In this document: in pieces, positions 1 through 7,877 of the stretch
Layout: each line of letters begins with the position of its first letter
Numbering within the stretch: position 1 is the stretch's first letter
Source: UBA4742 sp963773335
Lineage (GTDB): Bacteria > Actinomycetota > Acidimicrobiia > Acidimicrobiales > Acidimicrobilacustridaceae
DNA: 64,000 nt
Assembly: GCA_963773335.1 (NCBI GenBank)
Contig: CAVZAT010000002.1
Location: 372,001 to 436,000 of the forward strand
Reading direction: 5' to 3'
Program-made: the position numbers and the translations under genes
Notes under the pieces: generated by a model
Seen by the model: the letters and a program-made list of their open reading frames with translations, nothing else
The model's database searches: none
What the model was told of the DNA's origin: nothing

Positions 1-24
1 TCCTTGCCGTTGAGCTACCGCGAT
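1..24 (-). tRNA. Possible 5' end of a tRNA cut by the window edge
   Basis: Read on the minus strand from position 24, the sequence gives a 7-nt acceptor arm followed by TAGCTCA, the canonical U8-A9 plus D-stem (GCTC). A D-loop containing GG follows, and then the start of the returning stem GGA, where the window ends. This matches the first third of a tRNA, but the anticodon lies outside the window, so identity and functionality cannot be judged. It could be chance similarity. Confidence 0.35.
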
Positions 25-62
25 CATGAGTAGCCGTTACTCATGTTCGGTAGACCGTGGGC

Positions 63-1331
63 ATGACCTCCGCCGTGGTGCTCCCCCGTCCCGGATCCGA
101 AGCGCGCCGGGCCCGACAGCTGGTGGTGATGAAGCGCCGGGCCACCGCCCTGCTGGTCGCGGTCACGCTGGCGTTCCTGGCGGTGACCCGCTTCGGTGGC
201 TCCGGTGGATGGGCCGGCTACGCGCAGGCCGCCGCCGAGGCGGCCATGGTGGGCGGGCTGGCCGACTGGTTCGCGGTGACAGCGCTGTTCCGCCACCCGC
301 TCGGCCTGCCCATCCCCCACACCGCCATCGTGGTCGAGCGCAAGGACCAGTTCGCCGACACCCTGGGGCAGTTCATCCAGGAGAGCTTCCTGACCCCGGA
401 CGTGATCGTCGAGCGGGTGGAGGCCTCGGCGGTGGTGGATCGTGCCGCCGAGTGGCTGAGCCAGCCCGAGCACGCCGCTCGGGCCGCGGCCGAGCTGACC
501 TCGGCGCTGGGGGTGGTGCTCGACTTCGCGCCCGATGAGGAGGTGCAGCGCAACCTGGAGGGAGCCTTGGCCGATCGGCTCGACGCCGTGACCCTGGCCC
601 CGCTGGCTGGACGGACGCTGACCTTCCTGATCGCCGAGGGGCGACATGATCCGGTTCTCGACGCCGCCTTCGTGGGGTTGGAGCGCTATCTGGGCGAGCA
701 CGGCACCGACCTGCGCGACCGAGTCGGCCCGGAGAGTCCGTGGTGGTTGCCCGGCGCGGTGGAGGATCGGATCTTCGAGCGGTTGCTCGACGCCGCCCGT
801 GCCGTCCTGTCGGCCATGGCCGCCGATCCCGATCACCACCTGCGTCGCACCCTGGACCAGTACCTGGCCAAACTGGCCGACGATCTGCAGCACTCGCCCG
901 AGCTGGCTGAGCGCGGCGAGCAGCTCAAGCACGACCTGTTGAACCGACCCGAGGTCCGGGCGTGGGTGGGCTCGCTGTGGATGGACCTGAAGGGCCGCAT
1001 TCGGGATCAGATCGAGGATCCGGGATCGCCGGTGCGTGACCGACTGGCCGAGATGCTGACGGACCTCGGCGCGCGCCTGGCGCAGGATCCCGCCCTGCGC
1101 GCCACCGTCGATCACGCCCTGGCCGACGCGGCACGGTTCGCGGCCGAGCGTTTCGACGGCGAGATCGCTGATCTGGTCAGCGGGACGATCGCCCGGTGGG
1201 ACGCGGCCGAGACGTCGCGTCGTCTCGAGCTGCTGCTGGGCCCGGATCTGCAGTTCATCCGCATCAACGGCACGGTGGTGGGAGCGGTGGCCGGCTTGGC
1301 CCTGCACGCGGTGGCCCAGGTCGTGGCCTGA
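63..1331 (+). CDS. DUF445 family membrane-anchored protein
   Basis: This is a protein of about 422 residues of the DUF445 (YjiN/YheB-like) family. A single membrane segment near residues 25-42 is followed by the family signature AEAAMVGGLADWFAVTALFR. The rest is a long, mostly helical soluble part rich in Arg, Asp and Leu, and a hydrophobic C-terminal segment (VVGAVAGLALHAVAQ) probably re-enters the membrane. The function of the family is not established. A GTG two codons upstream (57) is an alternative start; ATG at 63 is chosen because it begins the usual short N-terminal tail. It converges on the large secreted-protein gene, with about 70 bp between the stops. Confidence 0.85.
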   Translation: MTSAVVLPRPGSEARRARQLVVMKRRATALLVAVTLAFLAVTRFGGSGGWAGYAQAAAEAAMVGGLADWFAVTALFRHPLGLPIPHTAIVVERKDQFADTLGQFIQESFLTPDVIVERVEASAVVDRAAEWLSQPEHAARAAAELTSALGVVLDFAPDEEVQRNLEGALADRLDAVTLAPLAGRTLTFLIAEGRHDPVLDAAFVGLERYLGEHGTDLRDRVGPESPWWLPGAVEDRIFERLLDAARAVLSAMAADPDHHLRRTLDQYLAKLADDLQHSPELAERGEQLKHDLLNRPEVRAWVGSLWMDLKGRIRDQIEDPGSPVRDRLAEMLTDLGARLAQDPALRATVDHALADAARFAAERFDGEIADLVSGTIARWDAAETSRRLELLLGPDLQFIRINGTVVGAVAGLALHAVAQVVA

Positions 1332-1402
1332 CGGGCGGCCGTCGGTGTTAATGGCCCAGCTCCACGGGGTTCGACAAGAGGGCTCGCCGTGTCACCCGCG
1401 CG

Positions 1403-4312
1403 TCAGGAGAGGACCACGGGCAACGACGTCGAGGACCACGTCGTGGTGTTGCCCTGAGACGTGTCGAGGAGTTCGACCGTGAACGATATGTGGTCACCCA
1501 ACTCCACCTCACCGGCGAGGTCGGGATAGAGCCGGAGACTGATGTTGTCCTCGCCGCTCACCGGAGTGATGCCGAGCGGGCCGAGACAGCTCACGTTGTC
1601 GGCCCCATTGATGTTGAGACAGACCAGATAGACGAACGGCCCGGCCGGCGGGTGGCCACAGCCGCAGTCAGGCCAAGCGAGACTCACCCACCCGCCCCCG
1701 ATGGCGGATGCCTGCACGCACAGCGGGGTGGTCGCGCTGCCCAGGTCCGTCTCCCCGATCGTGTAGATCGTCCCCTGCCAGTTCTTGGCGAAGGACAGGC
1801 CGAGACGACTCAGGCCGAGACTCACGGAGCCGTCGATCTGTCCACCCCAGGAGAGGGTCACGTTGCAGCTGTGGGTGCGCAGGCGGGCGAAGAGGGCAGG
1901 GCCGATCTCGGCCTCCCCGACGCCGCCGTAGAGGTCGACCCCGAAGTAGGTGTCCACCGTCGCCTTGGCAGCGATGCTCGTACCCTGGGTGGTAGGCGTG
2001 CTGTAGACCGGGCCCGAATCGGAGGGGCCACCGAAGGGGTGGCTCCCCGTGCCGTCCAGCGTCACGCCCGCGTCCACGCCGACCGTGTCGCTCCAGCTGG
2101 TGCTGAGACTTCCGTTGATGTCGGCGTTCGCCGTCACCACGGGCCTGGCGTAGAACGACGCCACCACCGGTATTCCGTAGACGAGGAATCGAACGGCAGG
2201 GGTGCTGATCTTGGGCAGGTCCAGCTCCATCGACCCGTTGACGGTGGCGGTCACCGAGAGGCTGGCGCTCAGGGTTGCCGAGGCCGTCCCGTGCACGGTC
2301 ACGTAGGAACTTCCCCACCCGAACTGAGCCTTCAGGTCGATGCCGGCGCTCACCGAGAGGCTCCCCGACAAGGTCGCACCCGCGCTGCCGCTGAACTCGC
2401 CGCTGAAGGGATCGCTGGACGACACGCTTGGTCTCGTCACGCCGGATGGCGAGGCCTCGGCGGCAACGGTGCTGAGGTCGACGTCACCTCGGACGATGGC
2501 GTCGTCGAGGTTGGCGTCGACGGTCGAGAACGTGGTGGATCCGGCGGATGCGGCGACGGCAGTGACGGTGCGCAGGAACCCGACGGGGGTGGTGGCCGTG
2601 GGCGGAGCGACGAGGATGTCGCCGATGTGCACGCCGGCCAGGGTGCCGGTGGCCGACGAGACGGTGACGTGGTCGCTCCCGAGGTCGGTGATGGCTGCCG
2701 CCTCGGTGGCCCCCAGCACGTGGGTCTCAGACGAGATCTGGACATCGCCTGCGTAGTAGCCCAGCACGTCGATGACCAGATCGAGAGAGCCGTTGGCGGC
2801 CAGGTCGATGGACCCGTCTGAGCCGAGCTTGATGACGGCCAGGTTCGGCACCGGCTCCCCAGGGACGATGTTGATGTCAGAGGCGAGCGGCTCGGCGCCG
2901 CCACCAGGCCAGGCCGTCACGAACGAGGCGCTCGCAGCATCGACGGCGGTGAGGTTGACCACCACCGCGGTGGCGGGCACCGGCGAGTTCGCCGCCGGGA
3001 CCCCACCGCGCCCCGCGATCTCGAAGTTCACCGGCGTGTTGGCCGGGATCGGCCCCGTGATCCCCCCGGTGCCAGAGCGGGTGTCGAGCACCCGGGCGGG
3101 CGTCAATCCGGTGTAGAAGGCGCCCAGGTCGTCGGCGGTGCCCGACGCGGAGATCCAGCCCGAAACGTCGATCACCACGTCGGTGGAGCCGGCGAAGTTG
3201 TAGAGCGAGAACTTCCCGCCGCTACCGAGCTTGACGATGGCGCGGTTGGGGACGACCTGGCCAGCCACGAAGTTGATGTTCGACACCAGTGGACGGGTCT
3301 GAGCGGTCGGCCATGCTGAGAGATAGCTCGAGGTGGTCGGGTCGGCCACGGTCAGGTTCACCACCACCGCGGCTGCGCCGACGGGCACCCCACCCACGCC
3401 AGCGGCGGCCACATCCATGCTGACGCCCGCGCCGAGCGGAGCCTGATGGCCACCTACGACCGTGCGCGTATCGAGGATCCGAGCGGGCGCCAACGAATGG
3501 AACTGGCCGCCGTTCGGCGCGGTGTTCGGATCACCCACCCATGCGGCGACGTCGAAGATCACGTCCACGGCACCGGACTGGTTGTACACCGACACCTTGC
3601 CTCCGGTGCCGAGCGGAACCTCCACCAGGTTCGGATCCGTCTGGCCGGCCACCAGGTTGAGGTTGGACGCCAAGGGCCTCGGCGCCCCGGTCGGCCACAC
3701 CGTCACGTAGGTCGGCGCCGTCGGGTCGGTCGCCGTCACGTTCACCACCACCGCGGTCGCCCCGGAGGCGGGAACGCTGCCGCGGCCGGCCACCGCGACG
3801 TCGATCTGACCACCCGCTCCGACCGGATGCGAGAAGCCACCGGTGCCGTCGCGCGTGTCGAGGATCCGAGTCGGATCGACGGGGTGCAGCGCGCCGCCCG
3901 CACCAGACGGCGTCACCGCAGGGGACGCCGACGACGGTGTCGACTCTCCCACGGTGTTGGCCGCGGTCACTGTGAACGTGTAGGCCGTCCCGGGCTCCAA
4001 CCCGTCGACCTCGTAGGAGGTCCGCCCCACGGGGACCCAGATGCGGCGCGACCCGGGCGACGTGTAGATGTAGGACCCCGTGATCGGCGATCCACCGTTC
4101 CCGCCGAGCGACCAGGACACCAGCGCCGAGAGCGGCCCAGCCACGGCACCGACCCCCGACGGCGCCCCGGGCACGCTTGCGGTCGCCGGGGTGGCCGCCG
4201 ACGCGGTCGGCGACACGGCCAGCAGCGGTACCGCGACGACGATCGTGATCGCTACGGCGGCGGCCACCATCGGCCGCGCCCGACGTCCACCGACCGCGCG
4301 TGGTCGCCTCAT
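1403..4312 (-). CDS. Large secreted protein: fibronectin III domain plus three LDTR-type repeats
   Basis: This 969-residue exported protein begins with an Arg-rich signal peptide and hydrophobic core at residues 1-40, ending in ASAA. Residues about 48-135 form a fibronectin type III domain. Three repeats of about 115-120 residues follow (about 141-260, 271-387 and 399-521). Each starts with P-A/T-R-[IV]-L-D-T-R, carries an A-V-V-V-N-[VL]-T strand, and ends near the motif VDVIFDVAAWVG. Repeats of this kind are common in cell-surface proteins of Actinobacteria and are probably beta-propeller-like or adhesive modules. The C-terminal 450 residues are Ser/Thr/Gly-rich beta structure without a recognised domain, and contain Cys pairs suited to an extracellular location. 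A purine-rich site (GGGGAGAGAG) lies just before the ATG. No catalytic motif is visible; a role in surface adhesion or matrix is an inference. Confidence 0.8.
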   Translation of the reverse strand: MRRPRAVGGRRARPMVAAAVAITIVVAVPLLAVSPTASAATPATASVPGAPSGVGAVAGPLSALVSWSLGGNGGSPITGSYIYTSPGSRRIWVPVGRTSYEVDGLEPGTAYTFTVTAANTVGESTPSSASPAVTPSGAGGALHPVDPTRILDTRDGTGGFSHPVGAGGQIDVAVAGRGSVPASGATAVVVNVTATDPTAPTYVTVWPTGAPRPLASNLNLVAGQTDPNLVEVPLGTGGKVSVYNQSGAVDVIFDVAAWVGDPNTAPNGGQFHSLAPARILDTRTVVGGHQAPLGAGVSMDVAAAGVGGVPVGAAAVVVNLTVADPTTSSYLSAWPTAQTRPLVSNINFVAGQVVPNRAIVKLGSGGKFSLYNFAGSTDVVIDVSGWISASGTADDLGAFYTGLTPARVLDTRSGTGGITGPIPANTPVNFEIAGRGGVPAANSPVPATAVVVNLTAVDAASASFVTAWPGGGAEPLASDINIVPGEPVPNLAVIKLGSDGSIDLAANGSLDLVIDVLGYYAGDVQISSETHVLGATEAAAITDLGSDHVTVSSATGTLAGVHIGDILVAPPTATTPVGFLRTVTAVAASAGSTTFSTVDANLDDAIVRGDVDLSTVAAEASPSGVTRPSVSSSDPFSGEFSGSAGATLSGSLSVSAGIDLKAQFGWGSSYVTVHGTASATLSASLSVTATVNGSMELDLPKISTPAVRFLVYGIPVVASFYARPVVTANADINGSLSTSWSDTVGVDAGVTLDGTGSHPFGGPSDSGPVYSTPTTQGTSIAAKATVDTYFGVDLYGGVGEAEIGPALFARLRTHSCNVTLSWGGQIDGSVSLGLSRLGLSFAKNWQGTIYTIGETDLGSATTPLCVQASAIGGGWVSLAWPDCGCGHPPAGPFVYLVCLNINGADNVSCLGPLGITPVSGEDNISLRLYPDLAGEVELGDHISFTVELLDTSQGNTTTWSSTSLPVVLS

Positions 4313-4490
4313 ATCTCTCTCCCCTCACGTCCGGCCGGGAACGTATCAGGAGCCGGGCGGCGCTGCCCTGGCTACGCCTGCCGGAATGCATGGCTGGGCG
4401 CATCGAGAGATCCGGGATCATCCGATCGAAGGGCTACTCGCCGCCCATCGCACGATCGACCGGTGCTGCCCGTCGGTTCAACGCGGCCAT

Positions 4491-4515
4491 CCCGCAGGAG
4501 CCAACGACCTGCGGG
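4491..4515 (-). terminator. Stem-loop downstream of the DUF4232 gene
   Basis: A perfect 8-bp stem, CCCGCAGG/CCTGCGGG, closes a 9-nt loop. It lies about 50 nt past the stop codon of the minus-strand lipoprotein gene. There is no T-tract, so it fits a high-GC hairpin terminator only by position and stability. The rest of 4313-4565 shows no gene. Confidence 0.45.
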
Positions 4516-4565
4516 CGCAGGTGGCGGTGCTGCGCACCTACCGTCGTGAGCGGCCGGCGGGGCGG

Positions 4566-5184
4566 TCAGGCGGACGCCATGGGCGTCACGGTGAACTCGT
4601 CGCCGCACACCTGGAAGGCGCCAGCGATGGTCAGGGCGTCCAGCTGGTTGGGCGGGTACACCTTGATCGACGCCGACGTCGCCCAGCACGGGGTGGGGCT
4701 CAAGCCCGGGTTCTGGCTCTCGAGGTCGGCCTGGGCGCCGGCGCCGGGTGTCAACACGATGGGCGAGACGGGCCGCGCCGCCCGGGTGGCCGGCGTGCCG
4801 ATGGCAGAGCCGGAGCCGTCGAGCAACGACACCCCGGGGTAGCCGGCGAGCACGCAGCTGGCCGTGCCGTGGTTGGTCAGCAGGAGCGGGACGATCACGT
4901 GGCCGGCGGCGCCCTGGCCGGCGCCCAGCGAGGCGCTGAGCTGGCTGGTCGGGCAGTTCGGCGGGCCCGAGGCGACGGTCGTGCTCGTCGTCGAGCCAGT
5001 CGAGGAGGTGCTGGTCGCGCTGGTGGTCGACGGCGAGGCCGTCGTGGTGGTGGACCCCGGGTGCCGGGCGGTGGTGGTCGTGGCGTGGCCGTTGGCTGAC
5101 TTCGACGAGCTGCACGCGGCGCCGACCAGCGCCAGCGCCAGGACCAGGGCCGATCACGGCTCGGCGGGCGCCGAGGCTCAACAT
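4566..5184 (-). CDS. DUF4232 lipoprotein, frameshifted in its signal peptide
   Basis: The C-terminal 150 residues form a DUF4232 domain with its typical features: a Cys soon after the linker (PNCPTSQL), LGAGQGAAGH, LTNHGTASCVLAGYPG, and a late Cys in AFQVCGDEF. Upstream in the same frame is a Thr/Ser-rich linker and a textbook lipobox segment, LALALALVGAAC followed by SSS. This predicts a lipid-anchored protein with an extracytoplasmic beta-sandwich. That frame is closed by TGA at 5154-5156. The natural start ATG (5184, MLSLGARRAV) is one frame away, so one base is out of place near 5153. The start overlaps the end of the PhyH remnant. The domain's function is unknown. Domain assignment is confident; the exact N-terminus is inferred. 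Confidence 0.7.
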
Positions 5185-5560
5185 ACGATCGGACTGTACT
5201 GGGTGGGGTGGAGCGAGGCCCCGAAGAACCAGGATTCGACTGCCCGATGCGTGCCCCCGTCCTGCTCCCGAGGCCAGCCGGTGCAATGCAGGAAGAGGTC
5301 GTCGAAGAACACGGCGTCGCCGGCCCAGAACTCGGGGGATACGACCCGCGTGTCCCCGGTGAGCTCCTCCACCCCCCGGAACGGATCACGAACGGGACCT
5401 TGTCTTCGCCGTCGTCGACTCGCGGCCCGGCCCGGCCGGCAGCTGCTGGAAGGCGTGGTGGCGCGGGGGTCGATGCCATGTCAGCCGGACGGGGACGCCG
5501 CGACCGTTGGTGTGGACCTGAGGTCGGAAGGGTGTCGGCCACCGGCGGTTCCATGGACGT
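5178..5560 (-). pseudogene. Remnant of a phytanoyl-CoA dioxygenase family (PhyH) gene
   Basis: The last 64 codons (5178-5372) read VVSPEFWAGDAVFFDDLFLH followed by a THRAVESWFFGAS segment. This resembles the C-terminal end of PhyH-family Fe(II)/2-oxoglutarate oxygenases, including the last iron-ligand His and the Arg that binds 2-oxoglutarate. Upstream, family-like fragments continue in other frames (KVPFVIRSGG joining GVEEL), with at least one break near 5375. Further upstream the similarity fades, and the first iron-binding HxD part is not seen. It is either a decayed gene or a badly sequenced one. No intact start could be assigned. Confidence 0.5.
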
Positions 5561-5722
5561 CGCTCCCCTCGTCGGCGGCCGAGCATACCGGCGTCACCCG
5601 GCGCGTCGGCCGGGTGGGTCCCGGGGCCGCGGCGCAGAACGGACGTCAGGCCTCTCCACAGATGGAACCAACGTTCTCGTCTTGATAGCGTCCAGTTCTC
5701 CGTCGAGGGAGGGGAGCGGCAC

Positions 5723-6484
5723 ATGGCCGAGTCGATCGAGAAGGTGGCGATCGTGACGGGCGGTGCTTCCGGCATCGGTCTGGGCATCGCCGAGCGGCTG
5801 GCCCGTGACGGGGCCAAGGTCGCCATCTTCGACCTGGACGCCGACGCGGCCGACCAGGCCGCGGCCAGCATCACCGATGCCGGGGGCACCGCCATCGGCG
5901 TCGCTGTCGACGTGTCGGACCGCGCCACCATCGACCGGGGCCTCGACGACGTCCACGCCGCCCACGGACCGGTCACCATCCTGGTCAACAACGCGGGGAT
6001 GGACGGCTTCGCCCCGTTCCTCAAGATCACCGAGGAGACCTGGAACCGAATCCTGGCGGTCAACCTCACGGGCACCTTCCACTGCTGCCAGGCCGTGCTA
6101 CCCGACATGATCGACACCGGCTGGGGACGGATCGTCAACATCTCGTCGTCGAGCACCCACGGCGGCCAGCAGTACATGACCCACTACGTGGCCTCCAAGT
6201 CCGGCATGGTGGGGCTCACGAAGTCGTTGGCACTCGAGTTCGGGCCGCAGGGCATCACGGTCAACACCATCCCCCCGGGGTTCATCGACACCCCGATGCT
6301 GCGACGCAGCGACGCCAAGGGCCGGCTGGGGCCGGGAGGGATCGATGACGCCATCGCCCGGACGCCGGTACGCCGCGCCGGTCGTCCCGACGACATCGCC
6401 GCCGCCTGCGCCTTCCTCGTGTCGGAGGAGGCGAGCTACGTGACCGGCCAGATCATCGGCGTCAACGGCGGTCGCAACACCTGA
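5723..6484 (+). CDS. Short-chain dehydrogenase/reductase (SDR)
   Basis: This 253-residue classical SDR is close to the family's usual 250. The NAD(P)-binding TGGASGIG is at residues 12-19, NNAG at 89-92, catalytic Ser within NISSSS (141-144), and the Tyr155-x3-Lys159 pair in YVASK. An Asp at the end of the second strand (FDLD) favours NAD(H). The C-terminal part (TPVRRAGRPDDIAAACAFL, then TGQIIGVNGG) is typical of 3-oxoacyl-ACP reductase-like or 2,3-dihydrodiol dehydrogenase-like members; the substrate cannot be read from sequence. A strong ribosome site (GGGAGGGGAG) precedes ATG by 8 nt. The CMD-family gene follows 64 bp downstream on the same strand and probably shares the transcript, suggesting a small catabolic operon. 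Confidence 0.9.
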   Translation: MAESIEKVAIVTGGASGIGLGIAERLARDGAKVAIFDLDADAADQAAASITDAGGTAIGVAVDVSDRATIDRGLDDVHAAHGPVTILVNNAGMDGFAPFLKITEETWNRILAVNLTGTFHCCQAVLPDMIDTGWGRIVNISSSSTHGGQQYMTHYVASKSGMVGLTKSLALEFGPQGITVNTIPPGFIDTPMLRRSDAKGRLGPGGIDDAIARTPVRRAGRPDDIAAACAFLVSEEASYVTGQIIGVNGGRNT

Positions 6485-6548
6485 CCGATCGGACGTCAAC
6501 TGACGTCCAACGGATCACCGGTCCCTCGACCGACGACGGGAGGCATTC

Positions 6549-6929
6549 ATGGAAGACACCGAGGACCTGCGCCGAGCCCGGGCGATGCGTCGATCCATGT
6601 TGGGCGACGCCTACGTGGATGCCCAGACGGCGGATCCGAACCCTACGATGGCCGAGTTCCAGGACTACCTCACGTCCATGGCCTGGGGGGTGTGGGCCCG
6701 AGAGGGGCCGCTGACCCCCAGGGACCGGAGCCTGCTGGTGTTGGCCATGACTGCGGCGCTGGGCCGAATGGACGAGTTCCGGTTGCATGCGGGGGCCCGG
6801 GCCCAGACCGGCGTAACCGACGACGAGCTCGACGAGCTGCTGTTCCAGATAGCGGCCTACTGCGGGGCGCCGGCCGCGCTGGCGGCCAAGCGGGAGCTGC
6901 AGGCCCTTCGCGGCGAGGAGACGACGTGA
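6549..6929 (+). CDS. Carboxymuconolactone decarboxylase (CMD) family protein
   Basis: This 126-residue all-helical protein resembles PcaC-type gamma-carboxymuconolactone decarboxylases: LTPRDRSLLVLAMTAALGR, then EFRLHAGARAQTGVT, and IAAYCGAPAA near the end. It lacks the Cys-x-x-Cys of AhpD peroxidases, so the decarboxylase-like subgroup is more likely. A GGGAGG ribosome site lies 8 nt before the ATG. It follows the SDR gene on the same strand. Members of the family often sit in aromatic or steroid degradation clusters, but no other pathway genes are present here, so the substrate is unknown. Confidence 0.85.
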   Translation: MEDTEDLRRARAMRRSMLGDAYVDAQTADPNPTMAEFQDYLTSMAWGVWAREGPLTPRDRSLLVLAMTAALGRMDEFRLHAGARAQTGVTDDELDELLFQIAAYCGAPAALAAKRELQALRGEETT

Positions 6930-6977
6930 CGTGGCGCGGGGCGGATGGTCCCGCGGCCCAGCGTGCAGGAAGACTGG

Positions 6978-7202
6978 CTAGTGCCGATTCATGGTCCGGG
7001 ATGGGACCTTGCCGTCCAGCACGCGAGCGTGGCTGAGGGCTGAGCCGTTGACGACCAGTTCACTCCCGTCGAGCAAGGTGAATCGGGCGGCACGGCGGTC
7101 GCACATGGCCGAACTCAACTCGGCGACGACCGTCGCCTTGGTGACCTGCTCGGACATCTCGTAGGTCGAACGGTCCCCAGACAGCTCCAGGTAGACGCCC
7201 AT
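6978..7202 (-). CDS. Small protein of unknown function
   Basis: This 74-codon open frame encodes a mixed polar protein with a plausible alpha/beta pattern (VTKATVVAELSSAMCDRRAA, then LLDGSELVVNGSAL). I do not recognise a family. It lies on the minus strand behind two other small frameshifted genes and may be co-transcribed with them. Its frame also continues upstream without a stop, so this start (ATG at 7202) is only one possibility. Coding status is uncertain. Confidence 0.4.
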   Translation of the reverse strand: MGVYLELSGDRSTYEMSEQVTKATVVAELSSAMCDRRAARFTLLDGSELVVNGSALSHARVLDGKVPSRTMNRH

Positions 7203-7209
7203 GGACGGG

Positions 7210-7499
7210 TCAGGCCCTGGCTGCGACCGGCGCGCGGCCGCGCTCGTCACGTCGAGCCTGATACGCCCCCGCCGGTGTGAAGCCGCGAGCCCGGTAGACC
7301 GCTGCTTCGGCGCCGTCGGCGAAGCCCTCCGCCTTCCAGGCCTGAGCCCCCCACGGGGTGATGTCGGCGTCCAGCCACTCCGCGGCCTGCTCGAGGGGAG
7401 ACCCAACGCGACCGACGCCGCGACCATCGTCTGGGTCTCCTTCGGGTCGTAGCCGTGGGTCCGGGCCGAGGCGGAGAAGTGGTCCTCGTGGGCGGTCAC
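7210..7499 (-). CDS. Small unknown protein, one frameshift
   Basis: The first part (GTG at 7499) reads TAHEDHFSASARTHGYDPKE, then MVAASVALG. The following part, in another frame, reads PLEQAAEWLDADITPWGAQA and then FADGAEAAVYRARGFTPAGA, so one base is misplaced near 7395. Together they give about 95 residues with the hydrophobic periodicity of a helical soluble protein, and the repeated WLDADI/ W-K-A-E-G-F pattern suggests one continuous domain. I do not recognise it. It sits directly behind the zinc-ribbon gene on the same strand, and the pair probably forms a small operon. Confidence 0.45.
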
Positions 7500-7511
7500 A
7501 GCTGGGCGCTC

Positions 7512-7665
7512 CTACGAGGGCAGGCCGAGGAGTCGAGTTCGGCACGGGTCGCACAGCCACCACTCCGGCGCCGCCTCGGGTGTCGCCGTCCTGGTCCCAG
7601 GGAAACCACTGCCGGCACCGCCCACACTGGTGTTGGGGCTGACGTTGGATCGCAGGATCAGGCAT
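7512..7665 (-). CDS. Small zinc-ribbon protein, one frameshift
   Basis: The start MPDPAIQRQPQHQCGRCRQW gives a first Cys-x2-Cys knuckle. In a second frame the sequence continues PEAAPEWWLCDPCRTRLLG, giving the second Cys-x2-Cys knuckle before a TAG stop. Joined by one frame correction near 7575, this makes a protein of about 51 residues with a four-Cys zinc ribbon, of the type used in nucleic-acid-binding or chaperone-like small proteins. The partner is unknown. The stretch 7670-7877 upstream shows no gene. Confidence 0.5.
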
Positions 7666-7877
7666 CGCGCCATCTCGCTTCGCTCAGGGCTCAGGAGAGG
7701 CGACGGGCCTGCAAGTCGACCAGCGGTGGTCGACCAAGCGAGGCGTCCCCACCAAGTCGGGGTGTGTCTGGAGCCTACCCGGTCAGGTCGCACATGGGCG
7801 GCGTGGTGTCAGCCACGGCATTCGGACACAACGGCCAGTCGAGCAGCCATCGTCGAGCGGATCTGAGGTGGGCAGCT

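Noticed and set aside
24..1307. A 427-codon open frame on the minus strand, antisense to the DUF445 gene
   Set aside because: High GC produces long antisense frames. Its composition is Arg/Gln/Gly/His-rich with no domain, while the plus strand encodes a clear DUF445 protein. Many similar antisense frames were dropped for the same reason.
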